This document shows positions 52,798-61,223 of a DNA stretch of 64,000 bases, one piece after another. A program made the position numbers and the translations under genes. The notes beneath the pieces are model-generated. The model ran no database searches and was not told the DNA's origin. It worked only from the letters and a program-made list of their open reading frames with translations. Position 1 is the first letter of the stretch; the number at the start of each line of letters is the position of its first letter. This stretch comes from Verrucomicrobiia bacterium (GTDB taxonomy: Bacteria; Verrucomicrobiota; Verrucomicrobiia; Limisphaerales; DASXHY01), in the NCBI GenBank assembly GCA_035629175.1, contig DASPIL010000091.1, positions 62,001 to 126,000 of the forward strand, given 5' to 3'.

Positions 52798-54231
52798 TCA
52801 CCCCGGTTCAGGACCGTTGGTTGAACCGGGATGCAGGCCGAACTCGCTGAGCTTTTCGCGCATTTTCAATCGCGTGACTCCAAGCCACCGCGCGGCCTTG
52901 GCCTGGTTCCCCTGGGCAAGCTGGATTGCCTGGCGAAACAATTCAGGTTCCATTTCGCCAATCATCATGGAATAGGCGTTCTCGGCTTCGCCGCGTTGCA
53001 CGCGATCGAGGAGGTCGGCCACGTAGGCCGTGTGAGTCTGGCTGCCGGCCGCTGGCGGTTTGCGGTCGCGATTCACCACCTGTTGGACGTGCTCGAGGCT
53101 GATGCCGAACGGCCGCGCCATGAGCATCGCGCGGCGCACCACGTTTTCAAGTTCCCGCACGTTGCCGGGCCACGGCTGGGTTTGCAGCCAGGCAATTGCA
53201 TCGGGTTGAATGGACGATGACTCCATTCCGAGTTCGCGCGCGTAGCGGCTGATGAAAAACTTCACGAGCTCTGGAATGTCTTCCACACGCTCGGACAGGG
53301 CTGGGAGGGTGATCGTCACCACGCTGAGCCGATAAAGCAGATCTTCCCGGAATTCGCCTTCCTGGATTGCGGCTTCCAAATTCCTGTGCGTTGCCGCGAG
53401 CACGCGGACATCGACGCTGATGACCTCATCGCCTCCCAGCCGCTGGAAGGATTTTTCCTGCAGCACCCGCAGCAGCTTTGCCTGTGTGTTGGGCGCAAGG
53501 TCTCCGATCTCATCCAGGAAAATGGTCCCGTTTTGCGCCTGTTCAAAGCGTCCGATGCGGCGTGTGTGCGCTCCACTGAAGCTTCCGCGTTCGTGTCCGA
53601 ACAGCTCGCTTTCCAGCAGCGTCTCGGGAATGGCGGCGCAATTCACGGCGATGAACGGCTCGCTGGCGCGATTGCTGTGCTGATAGATCGCCCGCGCGAT
53701 CAGTTCCTTGCCAGTGCCCGTGGCACCGCGAATCAGGACCGTAACGGGCGTTGCCGCGACCCGCCCAATCTCCTTGTAAATGTTCTGCATCACGCGGCTG
53801 GTTCCCACGATCGCGCGCGGGGAACTCCGTGCCTCGCCGATCTCGATGGATTCCGACATGCGGCGCGAGCTCGCGACGGTTGCTGCCGCGAGATCGAGCA
53901 GTTCATCCGCTTCAAACGGCTTCACGAGGTATTCGCACGCGCCGAGTTTCATCGCCTCGATCGCTGTTTCCGTGGTGCCATGGGCGGTCATCATGATGAT
54001 CGGAAGCTTGGGCTTCGCGGCGTGCAGCTTCGCAATCAGTTCCAGGCCGCTGAGGCCCGGAAGACGCAGGTCCGTGATGACGAGGTCGCAGTTGCGCTGC
54101 TTTGCCTGCTCGAGGCCGTCATCACCGCGCCGCGCAATGGTCACGTCATAGCCTTCGGCAGACAGGACATTGTGCAGAGCCGACGCGGTGCTGGGGTCAT
54201 CCTCGATTAGGACTATGTTCGCTTGCTTCAT
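52798..54231 (-). CDS. NtrC-family sigma-54-dependent response regulator
   Basis: 477 residues from the ATG at 54231; a TTG two codons earlier is possible. The receiver domain has Asp54 (LVITDLRLPG). The AAA+ domain has Walker A GATGTGKE (~169-176) and Walker B TIFLDEIGDL. The sigma-54-contact loop reads GSFSGA (~216-221) where most family members have GAFTGA. The C-terminal Fis-type helix-turn-helix is GNQAKAARWLGVTRLKMREK. It overlaps the sensor kinase gene by 35 bases. It is divergent from an operon preceded by a -24/-12 promoter, which is its likely target. Confidence 0.93.
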   Translation of the reverse strand: MKQANIVLIEDDPSTASALHNVLSAEGYDVTIARRGDDGLEQAKQRNCDLVITDLRLPGLSGLELIAKLHAAKPKLPIIMMTAHGTTETAIEAMKLGACEYLVKPFEADELLDLAAATVASSRRMSESIEIGEARSSPRAIVGTSRVMQNIYKEIGRVAATPVTVLIRGATGTGKELIARAIYQHSNRASEPFIAVNCAAIPETLLESELFGHERGSFSGAHTRRIGRFEQAQNGTIFLDEIGDLAPNTQAKLLRVLQEKSFQRLGGDEVISVDVRVLAATHRNLEAAIQEGEFREDLLYRLSVVTITLPALSERVEDIPELVKFFISRYARELGMESSSIQPDAIAWLQTQPWPGNVRELENVVRRAMLMARPFGISLEHVQQVVNRDRKPPAAGSQTHTAYVADLLDRVQRGEAENAYSMMIGEMEPELFRQAIQLAQGNQAKAARWLGVTRLKMREKLSEFGLHPGSTNGPEPG

Positions 54232-55672
54232 TTTCAAGGCCTGGCAAGACCACCTCGAACGTGGTGCCGTAGTTCAGTTCGGTTTCGTAGCGCAGAATGC
54301 CGCCGTGCTTCTCGACGATGCGTGCCGAGATGGCGAGGCCAAGTCCTGTTCCACCTTCCTTCGTGGTGAAGAACGGGTCAAAGAGCCGAGCCTCGACTTC
54401 AGGCGGAATGCCGTTGCCCGAGTCGGCCACTGCCAGTATCACGACAGAGCGGTTGCGTCCCTCGAGTTCATCGGTGCCCCGGCTGATGCGCAAGGTAACC
54501 GTCCCATTGCGGCCAATATTTTCAGCCGAGTTCTGCACGAGATTGATCAGCACCTGTTTGATCTGCTGCGCGTCGGCATACACCTCCACATTCTCGTCTG
54601 CTTCCAGCTTGAGTTCTATGGCGGACTTTTCCAATTGCGTCCGGAATAGCTCGTGGACGCCGCGGGCGATCTGGATGGCGGAGATTTTGGCGAGGCGCGG
54701 TTCCGACGGCCGCGCGAATTGCAGGAAGTCCTGGACGATCCGCTCCAGGCGGTTGATTTCGTTGCCGATGATGGCGGCGTCCTCGTGCTGCGCAACGGCC
54801 GGCAGTGATTTGCGCAGGCTGAACAGGCGGAACTTGATTGCGGTGAGAGGATTCCGGATTTCGTGCGCAACGCCTGATGCAAGGATTCCCAGCGAGGCGA
54901 GCTTCTCCTGGCGTTCAATGATCGTCTCGCTCTCGCTTAAGCCGACGCGCAATGGCGCGATCATCCCGCGGTAGACCAGGAGAGCGAGCGCGATGGCGAG
55001 CCCGAGGATCAGGGCGGAACACAGCTTGAGCAAGCGCTGATGGTTGATCAATGTGCGCTGGGTTTCATCGAGGAATTCGCTGAAGCCCTGCCGTTGTGCC
55101 TTCACCAGGTTGTCGCACAATGGAAACACGCTGCTCGAAATCTCCCGCACCTTCCGGTACAGCGCCTCAAACCGGATTTCTTCGTCCTCGGGAACAGCCG
55201 ACGTTTGCGCGAGCACCTCCATCGCATTCGTGACGTAACGGTCGTATTCGGCTTCGGCCTGCTTCAAAATTTCAAGTTGCCGCGAAACCTGCAGGCTTTT
55301 GAGAAGCTGCACGTCGACCATCTGATCGAGGTGAAAGCGGTTGGTCTCGATCCACAATTTCAACTCGCCCGCTTCATCAGTGAAGGCGCTGCGCAGCAGG
55401 GGATCGCGCGAAACGCCGTGCTGCAGGAGTTTGTCATTCAGGCTGCGGATGGCGCCGCGGAGATGCACGCCCAGGTAGAAGCTCTCGCTTTTCACCGCGG
55501 CGTGCTCCTTCTGAAGTTTGTCAAGCTGGCTCCAGAGGCTGCGGGTGATCCACGAAAGAAGAATGGTTCCGCATGCCACGACGAGCATGAAGCCGACAAA
55601 CCGGATTTTCACCTGCGGCACGAGCCGGGTGATTCTCCGGAACCCACCAGTGGAATGATTTGTTCCTGTCAT
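54197..55672 (-). CDS. NtrB-like membrane sensor histidine kinase
   Basis: 491 residues. TM1 is ~23-42 and TM2 ~218-234, enclosing a ~175-residue helical periplasmic sensor domain with no recognisable fold. HisKA has the phospho-acceptor His270 (GVAHEIRNPLTAIKFRL); HATPase has NLVQNSAENIG, DSGNGIPPEVEARLFDPFF and GGTGLGLAISARI. The pattern matches four-helix-bundle-sensor kinases that partner sigma-54 activators. The gene is co-transcribed with the NtrC-like gene. It probably senses an envelope or osmotic cue, judged only from the trehalose operon across the divergent gap. Confidence 0.9.
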   Translation of the reverse strand: MTGTNHSTGGFRRITRLVPQVKIRFVGFMLVVACGTILLSWITRSLWSQLDKLQKEHAAVKSESFYLGVHLRGAIRSLNDKLLQHGVSRDPLLRSAFTDEAGELKLWIETNRFHLDQMVDVQLLKSLQVSRQLEILKQAEAEYDRYVTNAMEVLAQTSAVPEDEEIRFEALYRKVREISSSVFPLCDNLVKAQRQGFSEFLDETQRTLINHQRLLKLCSALILGLAIALALLVYRGMIAPLRVGLSESETIIERQEKLASLGILASGVAHEIRNPLTAIKFRLFSLRKSLPAVAQHEDAAIIGNEINRLERIVQDFLQFARPSEPRLAKISAIQIARGVHELFRTQLEKSAIELKLEADENVEVYADAQQIKQVLINLVQNSAENIGRNGTVTLRISRGTDELEGRNRSVVILAVADSGNGIPPEVEARLFDPFFTTKEGGTGLGLAISARIVEKHGGILRYETELNYGTTFEVVLPGLENEASEHSPNRG

Positions 55673-55743
55673 CCTGATTTTACAGAGGGCGTTTCAATGA
55701 TTTTCCCCGGGACAGCCAATTACTTCGCCCCGTCCGGACGTTG

Positions 55744-55762
55744 TTGGCACGCCGTGTGCCAA
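55744..55762 (+). promoter_or_regulatory. Sigma-54 (-24/-12) promoter
   Basis: TTGGCACGCCGTGTGCCAA, with the invariant GG at 55746-55747 and GC at 55758-55759, separated by exactly 10 bases. The -12 half is TGTGC rather than TTGCA, so it is a good but not perfect match. Transcription would start near 55770, about 40 bases before the REC gene. The element is also a perfect 7-bp inverted repeat. A second inverted repeat CCATCGT/ACGATGG lies at 55775-55794 in the predicted leader. No clear upstream activator pair is visible in the gap. Confidence 0.65.
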
Positions 55763-55810
55763 TAAGATCGCACGCCATCGTAAAGACACGATGGCTCGAA
55801 TAGAAGAGTT

Positions 55811-56236
55811 ATGAAGAAACGAATATTGATGGTCGACGACGACGAGTCGGTCAGGGAATCGCTCAGGCGCATCCTCGAGGACGCTGGCTACGATGTGACG
55901 CTGGCGGTCGATGGAAACGACGGCGAGGCCCGGCTTGCGTCGGGTGCGTTCGACCTGACGATTCTCGATTTGAACATGCCGGGGCGCGATGGGTGGGATG
56001 TTCTTGGAGCGGCCAGTGCTGCCTATCCGATGATGCCGGTCATCATCGTGACGGGGATGTTTGATCAGCTGGATTCAACGGTTTTTCCTGGCGTCGCGGC
56101 CCTGCTGAAGAAGCCGATCGATGTGCCGCCGTTGATGAAAGCGATCGAGGGCGCGCTGAGTGAAACCTTTGAACAACGCCTCGGAAGGGCGACGGCAGCG
56201 CGGCACGTGGAACCCTGGACACGCGTCGGAGGATGA
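55811..56236 (+). CDS. REC-only response regulator
   Basis: 141 residues, a single receiver domain: acidic cluster VDDDE (8-12), phospho-acceptor Asp53 (TILDLNMPGRDGW), and the conserved Lys in LLKKPIDVPP. Residues 120-141 form a short tail without a DNA-binding domain. It may act as a phosphate sink or modulate a partner protein. It is the first gene behind the sigma-54 promoter and overlaps the next gene by ATGA. Confidence 0.9.
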   Translation: MKKRILMVDDDESVRESLRRILEDAGYDVTLAVDGNDGEARLASGAFDLTILDLNMPGRDGWDVLGAASAAYPMMPVIIVTGMFDQLDSTVFPGVAALLKKPIDVPPLMKAIEGALSETFEQRLGRATAARHVEPWTRVGG

Positions 56237-56523
56237 GCCGGTTTTCGGACATGGCGGTCTTGTTTCACGGCCTGATTGGTCTTTGCGCAGGCTGGCTGTA
56301 TGGAGCGCAGACCGGCTGGGTCGCGGGCCTGATCGCCGCGCCGTTGGGCTGCACTGCGGGGCTGCTCGCCGGATTCCTGATCAGCCGGACGCCGCAGGCG
56401 TTTCGCCTCATGGTCCGGAATATTCCGCCCAAACATCGGTTGCTGGCGACGGTATTCGCGCTGAGCAGCGTCGGTTTGGGCATCGCTTTCTGGTCGGCCT
56501 GCATCAATTGTGCAAGCCAGTAA
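56233..56523 (+). CDS. Small membrane protein (96 aa)
   Basis: Its start overlaps the REC stop (ATGA), and its stop lies 16 bases before the trehalose gene. Two closely spaced helices, with Gly-rich content (LIGLCAGWLYGAQTGWVAGL and then AAPLGCTAGLLAGFLIS), are followed by a basic segment (VRNIPPKHR) and a third helix (LLATVFALSSVGLGIAFW). I do not recognise a family. Its place suggests a membrane role tied to osmotic or trehalose control, but this is position only. Confidence 0.7.
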   Translation: MSRFSDMAVLFHGLIGLCAGWLYGAQTGWVAGLIAAPLGCTAGLLAGFLISRTPQAFRLMVRNIPPKHRLLATVFALSSVGLGIAFWSACINCASQ

Positions 56524-56539
56524 TTTTCGGGTTTTTTTT

Positions 56540-58804
56540 ATGCGAATAATCATTGTTTCCAATCGTCTGCCGTTCACGGTTTCCATGGAGGAAGGCCAGC
56601 CGCAGTTCCGGATGAGTCCGGGCGGGCTGACCACGGGGTTGTGGAGTTTCCTGGAGCGAATGGCGATCGACCCGGGAAAAGGTTGCGAATTTGTGTGGAT
56701 GGGCTGGCCGGGAGCGAGCGTCGCACCTGAGCACGTGGACGCGGTGCGGGCGCATGGCGAACAATTTCGCGCGGCGCCGGTTTTTCTTTCCGAAAACAGC
56801 GCGGACCGTTTCTATCACGGGTTCTGCAACAAGACCCTCTGGCCGCTGTTCCATTATTTTCCGAGCGTGACGCAGTACGAGGAGGAGGACTGGCAGAATT
56901 ACCAGAGCGTGAACGCCACCTTCGCCGAGGCGCTGCTGCAGATTCTGCGGCCCGATGACATCGTCTGGGTTCATGATTACCAGCTCATGCTTCTGCCGCG
57001 GCTGATCCGGAATCATTTTCCTGAAATGCCGATTGGCTTTTTTCTGCACATCCCGTTTCCGTCGTTTGAAGTGTTTCGACTGCTGCCGCGGCTTTGGCGG
57101 GCTGAATTGCTGGAAGGCGTGCTCGGGGCAAATCTGGTTGGGTTCCACACGCACGATTACACGCGGGACTTCCTCACATCGGTCATGCGGACACTTGGCT
57201 ACGAACACCAGCTCGGCAGCCTCAGCCTGAGGGATCGCGTTGTGAAGGTGGACACCTTCCCGATGGGCATCGATTTCGAACGCTTCGCCCAGGCAGCGTG
57301 CTCGCGCGAAACGGAAAACCAGGTGGCCGAACTGCGGGCCCGCTCTTCCGCGCAGCGCCTCATCTTCTCGGTCGACCGGCTCGATTATACGAAGGGCATC
57401 ATCAATCGCCTGCGCGGTTACGAGATGTTCCTTAAACGCAATCCGCAATGGCACGGCAAGGTTCTGTTTGTTGTCTCGGTTGCGCCCTCACGCATTGGCG
57501 TGGACAGCTACCGCGCGATGAAGCAGGAGATTGAGGAGACCGTCGGACGGATTGTGGGCGCGTATGGCACAGTGAACTGGACGCCCCTCGTTTACCAATA
57601 CCGCAACCTTTCATTCAACGAAATCGTTGCGCTCTATCGCGCCTGCGATGTTGCACTGATCACCCCGCTGCGGGACGGAATGAACCTGGTTGCAAAGGAA
57701 TTCGTAGCATCGCGTCCAGACCAGACGGGTGTCTTGATTCTGAGCGAGATGGCGGGCGCCGCCAAGGAAATGGGCGAGGCCCTGATTGTGAATCCGTTCC
57801 ACAGTGACGACTTCGCGCGGGCGCTCGAGCAGGCGCTGACCATGCCCGTGGAGGAACAGGTGAAGCGCAACCAGGTGCTGCAGGATCGGTTGCGCCGCTA
57901 CGACGTGAACCGCTGGGCGGATGAATTTATCCAGGCGACGCTGGTGTCGCAAAAAACCGAGGCGGCCCGGCGCGCGCGAACATTGAACGGGCGGGCGCAG
58001 ATTGGGTTGGTTCAGCAGTATCGCGCCACATCCCGGCGAGCGCTCCTTTTGGATTACGACGGCACGCTCGTGCCGTTTGCCGACAACCCCAAAGCTGCGC
58101 GGCCGGACGCGGAGTTGCTGGACATCATCAGCGCGCTCGCAGCCGAACCGGCGAACGAGGTTGCCATCGTGAGCGGCCGTCCCCGCGTGGACCTGGAGGA
58201 ATGGTTTGGATCGTTTCCAATTTCGCTCATTGCCGAGCACGGGATGTGGTTGCGAGCGCGCGGCGGCGAGTGGCGTGTGCTCCGGCCCGTATCGATCGAC
58301 TGGAAGGAGCGCGTCAGGCCGATCCTGCAGTTGTATGTTGACCGGCTTCCCGGAGCGCTGCTTGAGGAGAAGGAATATTCTCTTGCGTGGCACTATCGCC
58401 GCGCTGATCCCGAGCAGGCTTCGCTGCGCGCGCAGGAGTTGATGGATGACCTTTCAGGCTACACGCGCAATATTGACGTGCAGGTGCTCGAAGGAAACAA
58501 GGTGATCGAAATCCGCAACACGGGTGTGAACAAGGGAACGGCGGCCCTGGAATGGCTGGGCAACCAGGCATCGGACTTCATCCTGGGTGTCGGCGATGAC
58601 TGGACGGATGAGGATCTCTTCCGCGCGCTGCCGCCGCCTGCGTGTTCCATTCGCGTGGGCATGGCGAAGACATCGGCTCAGTTCCATCTCGCCAGCCATG
58701 CCGCCGTTCGGCGGTTGCTGAAGGAATTCACCGAAGCACCGCGACGCAAGGAGACGCGCAAGATCCTGTTGCGGAACCCGGGGCCCGTGCAGCTGCTCGC
58801 GTAG
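56540..58804 (+). CDS. otsAB: Fused trehalose-6-phosphate synthase/phosphatase
   Basis: 754 residues from MRIIIVSNRLPFTVSM. Residues 1-~475 are the GT20 synthase (VWVHDYQLMLLPRLIR, VDRLDYTKGIINRL, RDGMNLVAKEFVA). Residues ~500-745 are the HAD phosphatase with Asp505/Asp507 (LLLDYDGTLVP), VSGRPRVDLEEW and GVGDDWTDEDLF. One polypeptide thus makes trehalose from UDP-glucose and glucose-6-phosphate, as in some eukaryotic and verrucomicrobial proteins. A T-rich run lies just before the ATG. It is the last gene of the REC-membrane-otsAB operon and ends at a strong terminator. Trehalose would serve as osmolyte or carbon store. Confidence 0.95.
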   Translation: MRIIIVSNRLPFTVSMEEGQPQFRMSPGGLTTGLWSFLERMAIDPGKGCEFVWMGWPGASVAPEHVDAVRAHGEQFRAAPVFLSENSADRFYHGFCNKTLWPLFHYFPSVTQYEEEDWQNYQSVNATFAEALLQILRPDDIVWVHDYQLMLLPRLIRNHFPEMPIGFFLHIPFPSFEVFRLLPRLWRAELLEGVLGANLVGFHTHDYTRDFLTSVMRTLGYEHQLGSLSLRDRVVKVDTFPMGIDFERFAQAACSRETENQVAELRARSSAQRLIFSVDRLDYTKGIINRLRGYEMFLKRNPQWHGKVLFVVSVAPSRIGVDSYRAMKQEIEETVGRIVGAYGTVNWTPLVYQYRNLSFNEIVALYRACDVALITPLRDGMNLVAKEFVASRPDQTGVLILSEMAGAAKEMGEALIVNPFHSDDFARALEQALTMPVEEQVKRNQVLQDRLRRYDVNRWADEFIQATLVSQKTEAARRARTLNGRAQIGLVQQYRATSRRALLLDYDGTLVPFADNPKAARPDAELLDIISALAAEPANEVAIVSGRPRVDLEEWFGSFPISLIAEHGMWLRARGGEWRVLRPVSIDWKERVRPILQLYVDRLPGALLEEKEYSLAWHYRRADPEQASLRAQELMDDLSGYTRNIDVQVLEGNKVIEIRNTGVNKGTAALEWLGNQASDFILGVGDDWTDEDLFRALPPPACSIRVGMAKTSAQFHLASHAAVRRLLKEFTEAPRRKETRKILLRNPGPVQLLA

Positions 58805-58846
58805 CCGAGCCGCGGAGGCTCAGGCTGGTTCAGCGTGGAACGTTCT

Positions 58847-58878
58847 CGGGCGCGTGGAAATGCCCACGCGCCCGTTTT
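58847..58878 (+). terminator. Rho-independent terminator of the trehalose operon
   Basis: An 11-bp perfect stem CGGGCGCGTGG/CCACGCGCCCG with loop AAATGC is followed by TTTTG, 42 bases after the otsAB stop. It lies between convergent genes. Confidence 0.82.
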
Positions 58879-58908
58879 GACAGAACTCAAGCTGCATGAA
58901 TGCCGCGC

Positions 58909-59670
58909 CTAGCGCGCGAGCCAGCCGCCATCGACAGCAATCGTGTAGCCGGTCACGTAATCCGATGCGGCAGAGGCAAGGAACACAAGGGCTCCCTGCA
59001 GATCCTGCGGTTCGCCCCAGCGGCCCGCGGGAATGCGTCCGAGAATCTCTGCACTGCGGGAAGCGTCTGCGCGAAGCGGAGCGGTGTTGTCTGTGGCCAT
59101 GTAGCCGGGGGCAACGGCGTTGACGTTGATGCGGTGCGGCGCGAGCTCCGTGGCGAACAGCTTGGTCAATCCCATCACCGCGCTCTTGCTCGCGGTGTAT
59201 GACGGCACGCGGATGCCGCCCTGGAACGAGAGCATTGAGGCGATGTTGATGATTTTTCCGCCACGACCCTGGGCCACCATCTGACGGCCCACGGCCTGGG
59301 TCAGGAAGAACACCATGTCCTGGTTGATCTTGATGACTTCGTCCCAGTCCTTTTCCGAGAATTCCAGAACGGGTGCGCGCCGGATGATGCCCGCGTTGTT
59401 CAGGAGGATGTCGATCCCGCCCAGTTCCTTGACGACGGCATCAGCGACTTTTTGTGCGCTCGCCCGTTCCATCAGGTTGGCCGGGACTTCGCACGCGCGG
59501 CGTCCGAGCGCCCGCACCTTGGCGGCGGTTTCCTCCGTGCTGATGACATCGACGATTGCTACATCAGCGCCGGCTTCGGCGAATCCGACGGCCGCAGCCT
59601 GTCCGAGTCCACGTCCCGCTCCCGTCACCACCGCCACTTTTCCGTCCAGTTTGAATTTTTCGAGTATCAT
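58909..59670 (-). CDS. kduD: 2-deoxy-D-gluconate 3-dehydrogenase-like SDR
   Basis: 253 residues of the classical SDR type. The nucleotide loop is VVTGAGRGLGQAAA, NNAGII is present, and the catalytic Ser and Tyr-x3-Lys are in IASMLSFQGG and PSYTASKSAVMG. The C-terminal GYTIAVDGGWLAR matches KduD closely. It reduces 2,5-diketo-3-deoxygluconate (or oxidises 2-keto-3-deoxygluconate) in pectin/uronate breakdown. It is the last gene of the operon, immediately after kduI. Confidence 0.85.
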   Translation of the reverse strand: MILEKFKLDGKVAVVTGAGRGLGQAAAVGFAEAGADVAIVDVISTEETAAKVRALGRRACEVPANLMERASAQKVADAVVKELGGIDILLNNAGIIRRAPVLEFSEKDWDEVIKINQDMVFFLTQAVGRQMVAQGRGGKIINIASMLSFQGGIRVPSYTASKSAVMGLTKLFATELAPHRINVNAVAPGYMATDNTAPLRADASRSAEILGRIPAGRWGEPQDLQGALVFLASAASDYVTGYTIAVDGGWLAR

Positions 59671-59694
59671 AAATTGATCAATGTTCGCAGCCTG

Positions 59695-60525
59695 TTACCT
59701 GAGTTGTTGCACGGGCGCGGCGTCCATGTCTTCGAACGCCTGGTTCTCGCCGCCCATCGCCCAGCAAAAGGTGTAGGCACCCGTGCCGCATCCGCAATGG
59801 ATGCTCCAGCTCGGCGAGATCACCGCCTGGCGGTTCGCGACAACCAGGTGCCGCGTCTCCTGCGGAGTGCCCATGAAATGCATGACGCGCCTCGCCGGCG
59901 TCATGTCGAAATACAAATAGATTTCAGAACGCCGCGTGTGAGTGTGCGGCGGCATCGTGTTCCAAACAGCGCCCTCCTGCAACTTCGTAAAGCCCATGAC
60001 CAGCTGGCAGCTCTTGATGCCGCCCGTGTGGATGTATTTGTAGATCGTCCGGCGATTTGCATCGGCGACTGAGCCGAGTTCAACGGGAGTCGCATCCTTC
60101 ATCTGCGCGTGCGTGGTCGGATACGCGGTGTGCGCAGGATAACTGAGAAGGAAAAATGCGGCAGGTTCGGCGGCATTGCTGCTGGTGAACTTGACGGCCT
60201 GGCTGCCGCGCCCGACATACAGGCAATCGAGCTTGCCCATCGGGTACACTTTTCCATCCACCTCCACCGCGCCATCGCCGTCCACGCTGAGAATCCCGAG
60301 TTCGCGACGCTCGCAGAAATACGCCGCTCGCAGTTCGGCGTCGGCACTCAACTCGATGCCTGCATTAGTGGGCACCGCGGACCCGGTAATCGCACGATCG
60401 GCGTCGCTGTAGACGAGTTCGAGCTTGCCTGGCGCGAACAGGTTTTCGATCAGGAACGCCGCGCGTAATTCGTCGGTGGTGAGCCGTTGATAGTCCTTGG
60501 GGTTGGGTGAATAGCGTATTTCCAT
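59695..60525 (-). CDS. kduI: 5-dehydro-4-deoxy-D-glucuronate isomerase
   Basis: 276 residues from MEIRYSPNPKDYQ, with AAAGG 9 bases before the ATG. It has the zinc-binding cupin motif MPPHTHTRRSEIYLYFD (His-x-His-x4-Glu) and SPSWSIHCGCGTGAYTF near the C-terminus. It isomerises the unsaturated galacturonate product DKI-type sugar to 2,5-diketo-3-deoxygluconate, the substrate of KduD encoded next. Together the pair shows growth on pectin-like or uronan oligomers. Confidence 0.93.
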   Translation of the reverse strand: MEIRYSPNPKDYQRLTTDELRAAFLIENLFAPGKLELVYSDADRAITGSAVPTNAGIELSADAELRAAYFCERRELGILSVDGDGAVEVDGKVYPMGKLDCLYVGRGSQAVKFTSSNAAEPAAFFLLSYPAHTAYPTTHAQMKDATPVELGSVADANRRTIYKYIHTGGIKSCQLVMGFTKLQEGAVWNTMPPHTHTRRSEIYLYFDMTPARRVMHFMGTPQETRHLVVANRQAVISPSWSIHCGCGTGAYTFCWAMGGENQAFEDMDAAPVQQLR

Positions 60526-60536
60526 AAAGTTACCTT

Positions 60537-61223
60537 TCAAACCATGAAGATCGTCAAGCGCCTGGGACCGTGCGCCCCCAAAACGAGAATACGTTCAATG
60601 TCCCCCGTCCGGCTTGGGCCGGTAATGAACGAAATCATGCTGGGATAATTCCCGTCGTAGGTCCGGCGCAACCACTGGAATGCAGCAGGCAGATCGCGCA
60701 CGAGCTGGTCTCGCCGTGCCAAAACAATGTGGTGCGGCGGCAGCACGGAAAGCGCCCGGCCGCCGCAGGTCCGATTCGTTACAAGAACGCTGCCAGTCTG
60801 CGCGACCAGCGCGTCGCATTCCGTGATTCCCACGTCGCAGCTTTCCAGCGCGTTGCCATCGTAAACCGCATCCGTGAAGACCGTGGGAAGATCGAGCGCG
60901 CGCTGTATCAGTCCCGTCAGCTCCCCTGAATGCGTTGCGATCTTTTTCCAGGCATCGACATAACGCATCTTCTGAAGCTGCGCGACAAGCTCGGCGCCGC
61001 TGGCGAGCGGGAAGAACTCCGCGCGCAGATCGGCCGCGTTCGCAGCAAACGCCGCGATCTGCTCGTCACGGCTCTGGCCCACCCGCGGAAGCCATTCGCC
61101 AGCGCGTGCAGACGCAGTCGTGGCGGCGATGGGATGTGCGGCCGGTTCATGTGCGCCGGGAAACGGAGCGGCGACTGATAACGCCTCGCGAATGCGCCCG
61201 AGGATCTTTGCGCGTTCGCTCAT
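60537..61223 (-). CDS. lutC: LutC-like LUD-domain protein
   Basis: 228 residues. The C-terminal LUD domain contains GITECDALVAQTGSVLV and LPPHHIVLARRDQLV. It is part of the LutABC lactate-oxidising complex (or a related 2-hydroxyacid oxidase); its exact role in the complex is not settled. Its start overlaps the lutB stop (ATGA). Confidence 0.88.
   Translation of the reverse strand: MSERAKILGRIREALSVAAPFPGAHEPAAHPIAATTASARAGEWLPRVGQSRDEQIAAFAANAADLRAEFFPLASGAELVAQLQKMRYVDAWKKIATHSGELTGLIQRALDLPTVFTDAVYDGNALESCDVGITECDALVAQTGSVLVTNRTCGGRALSVLPPHHIVLARRDQLVRDLPAAFQWLRRTYDGNYPSMISFITGPSRTGDIERILVLGAHGPRRLTIFMV

Noticed and set aside
58382-58397. GG-N10-GC match to a sigma-54 promoter
   Set aside because: It lies inside the otsAB coding sequence and has no gene start downstream; chance match.
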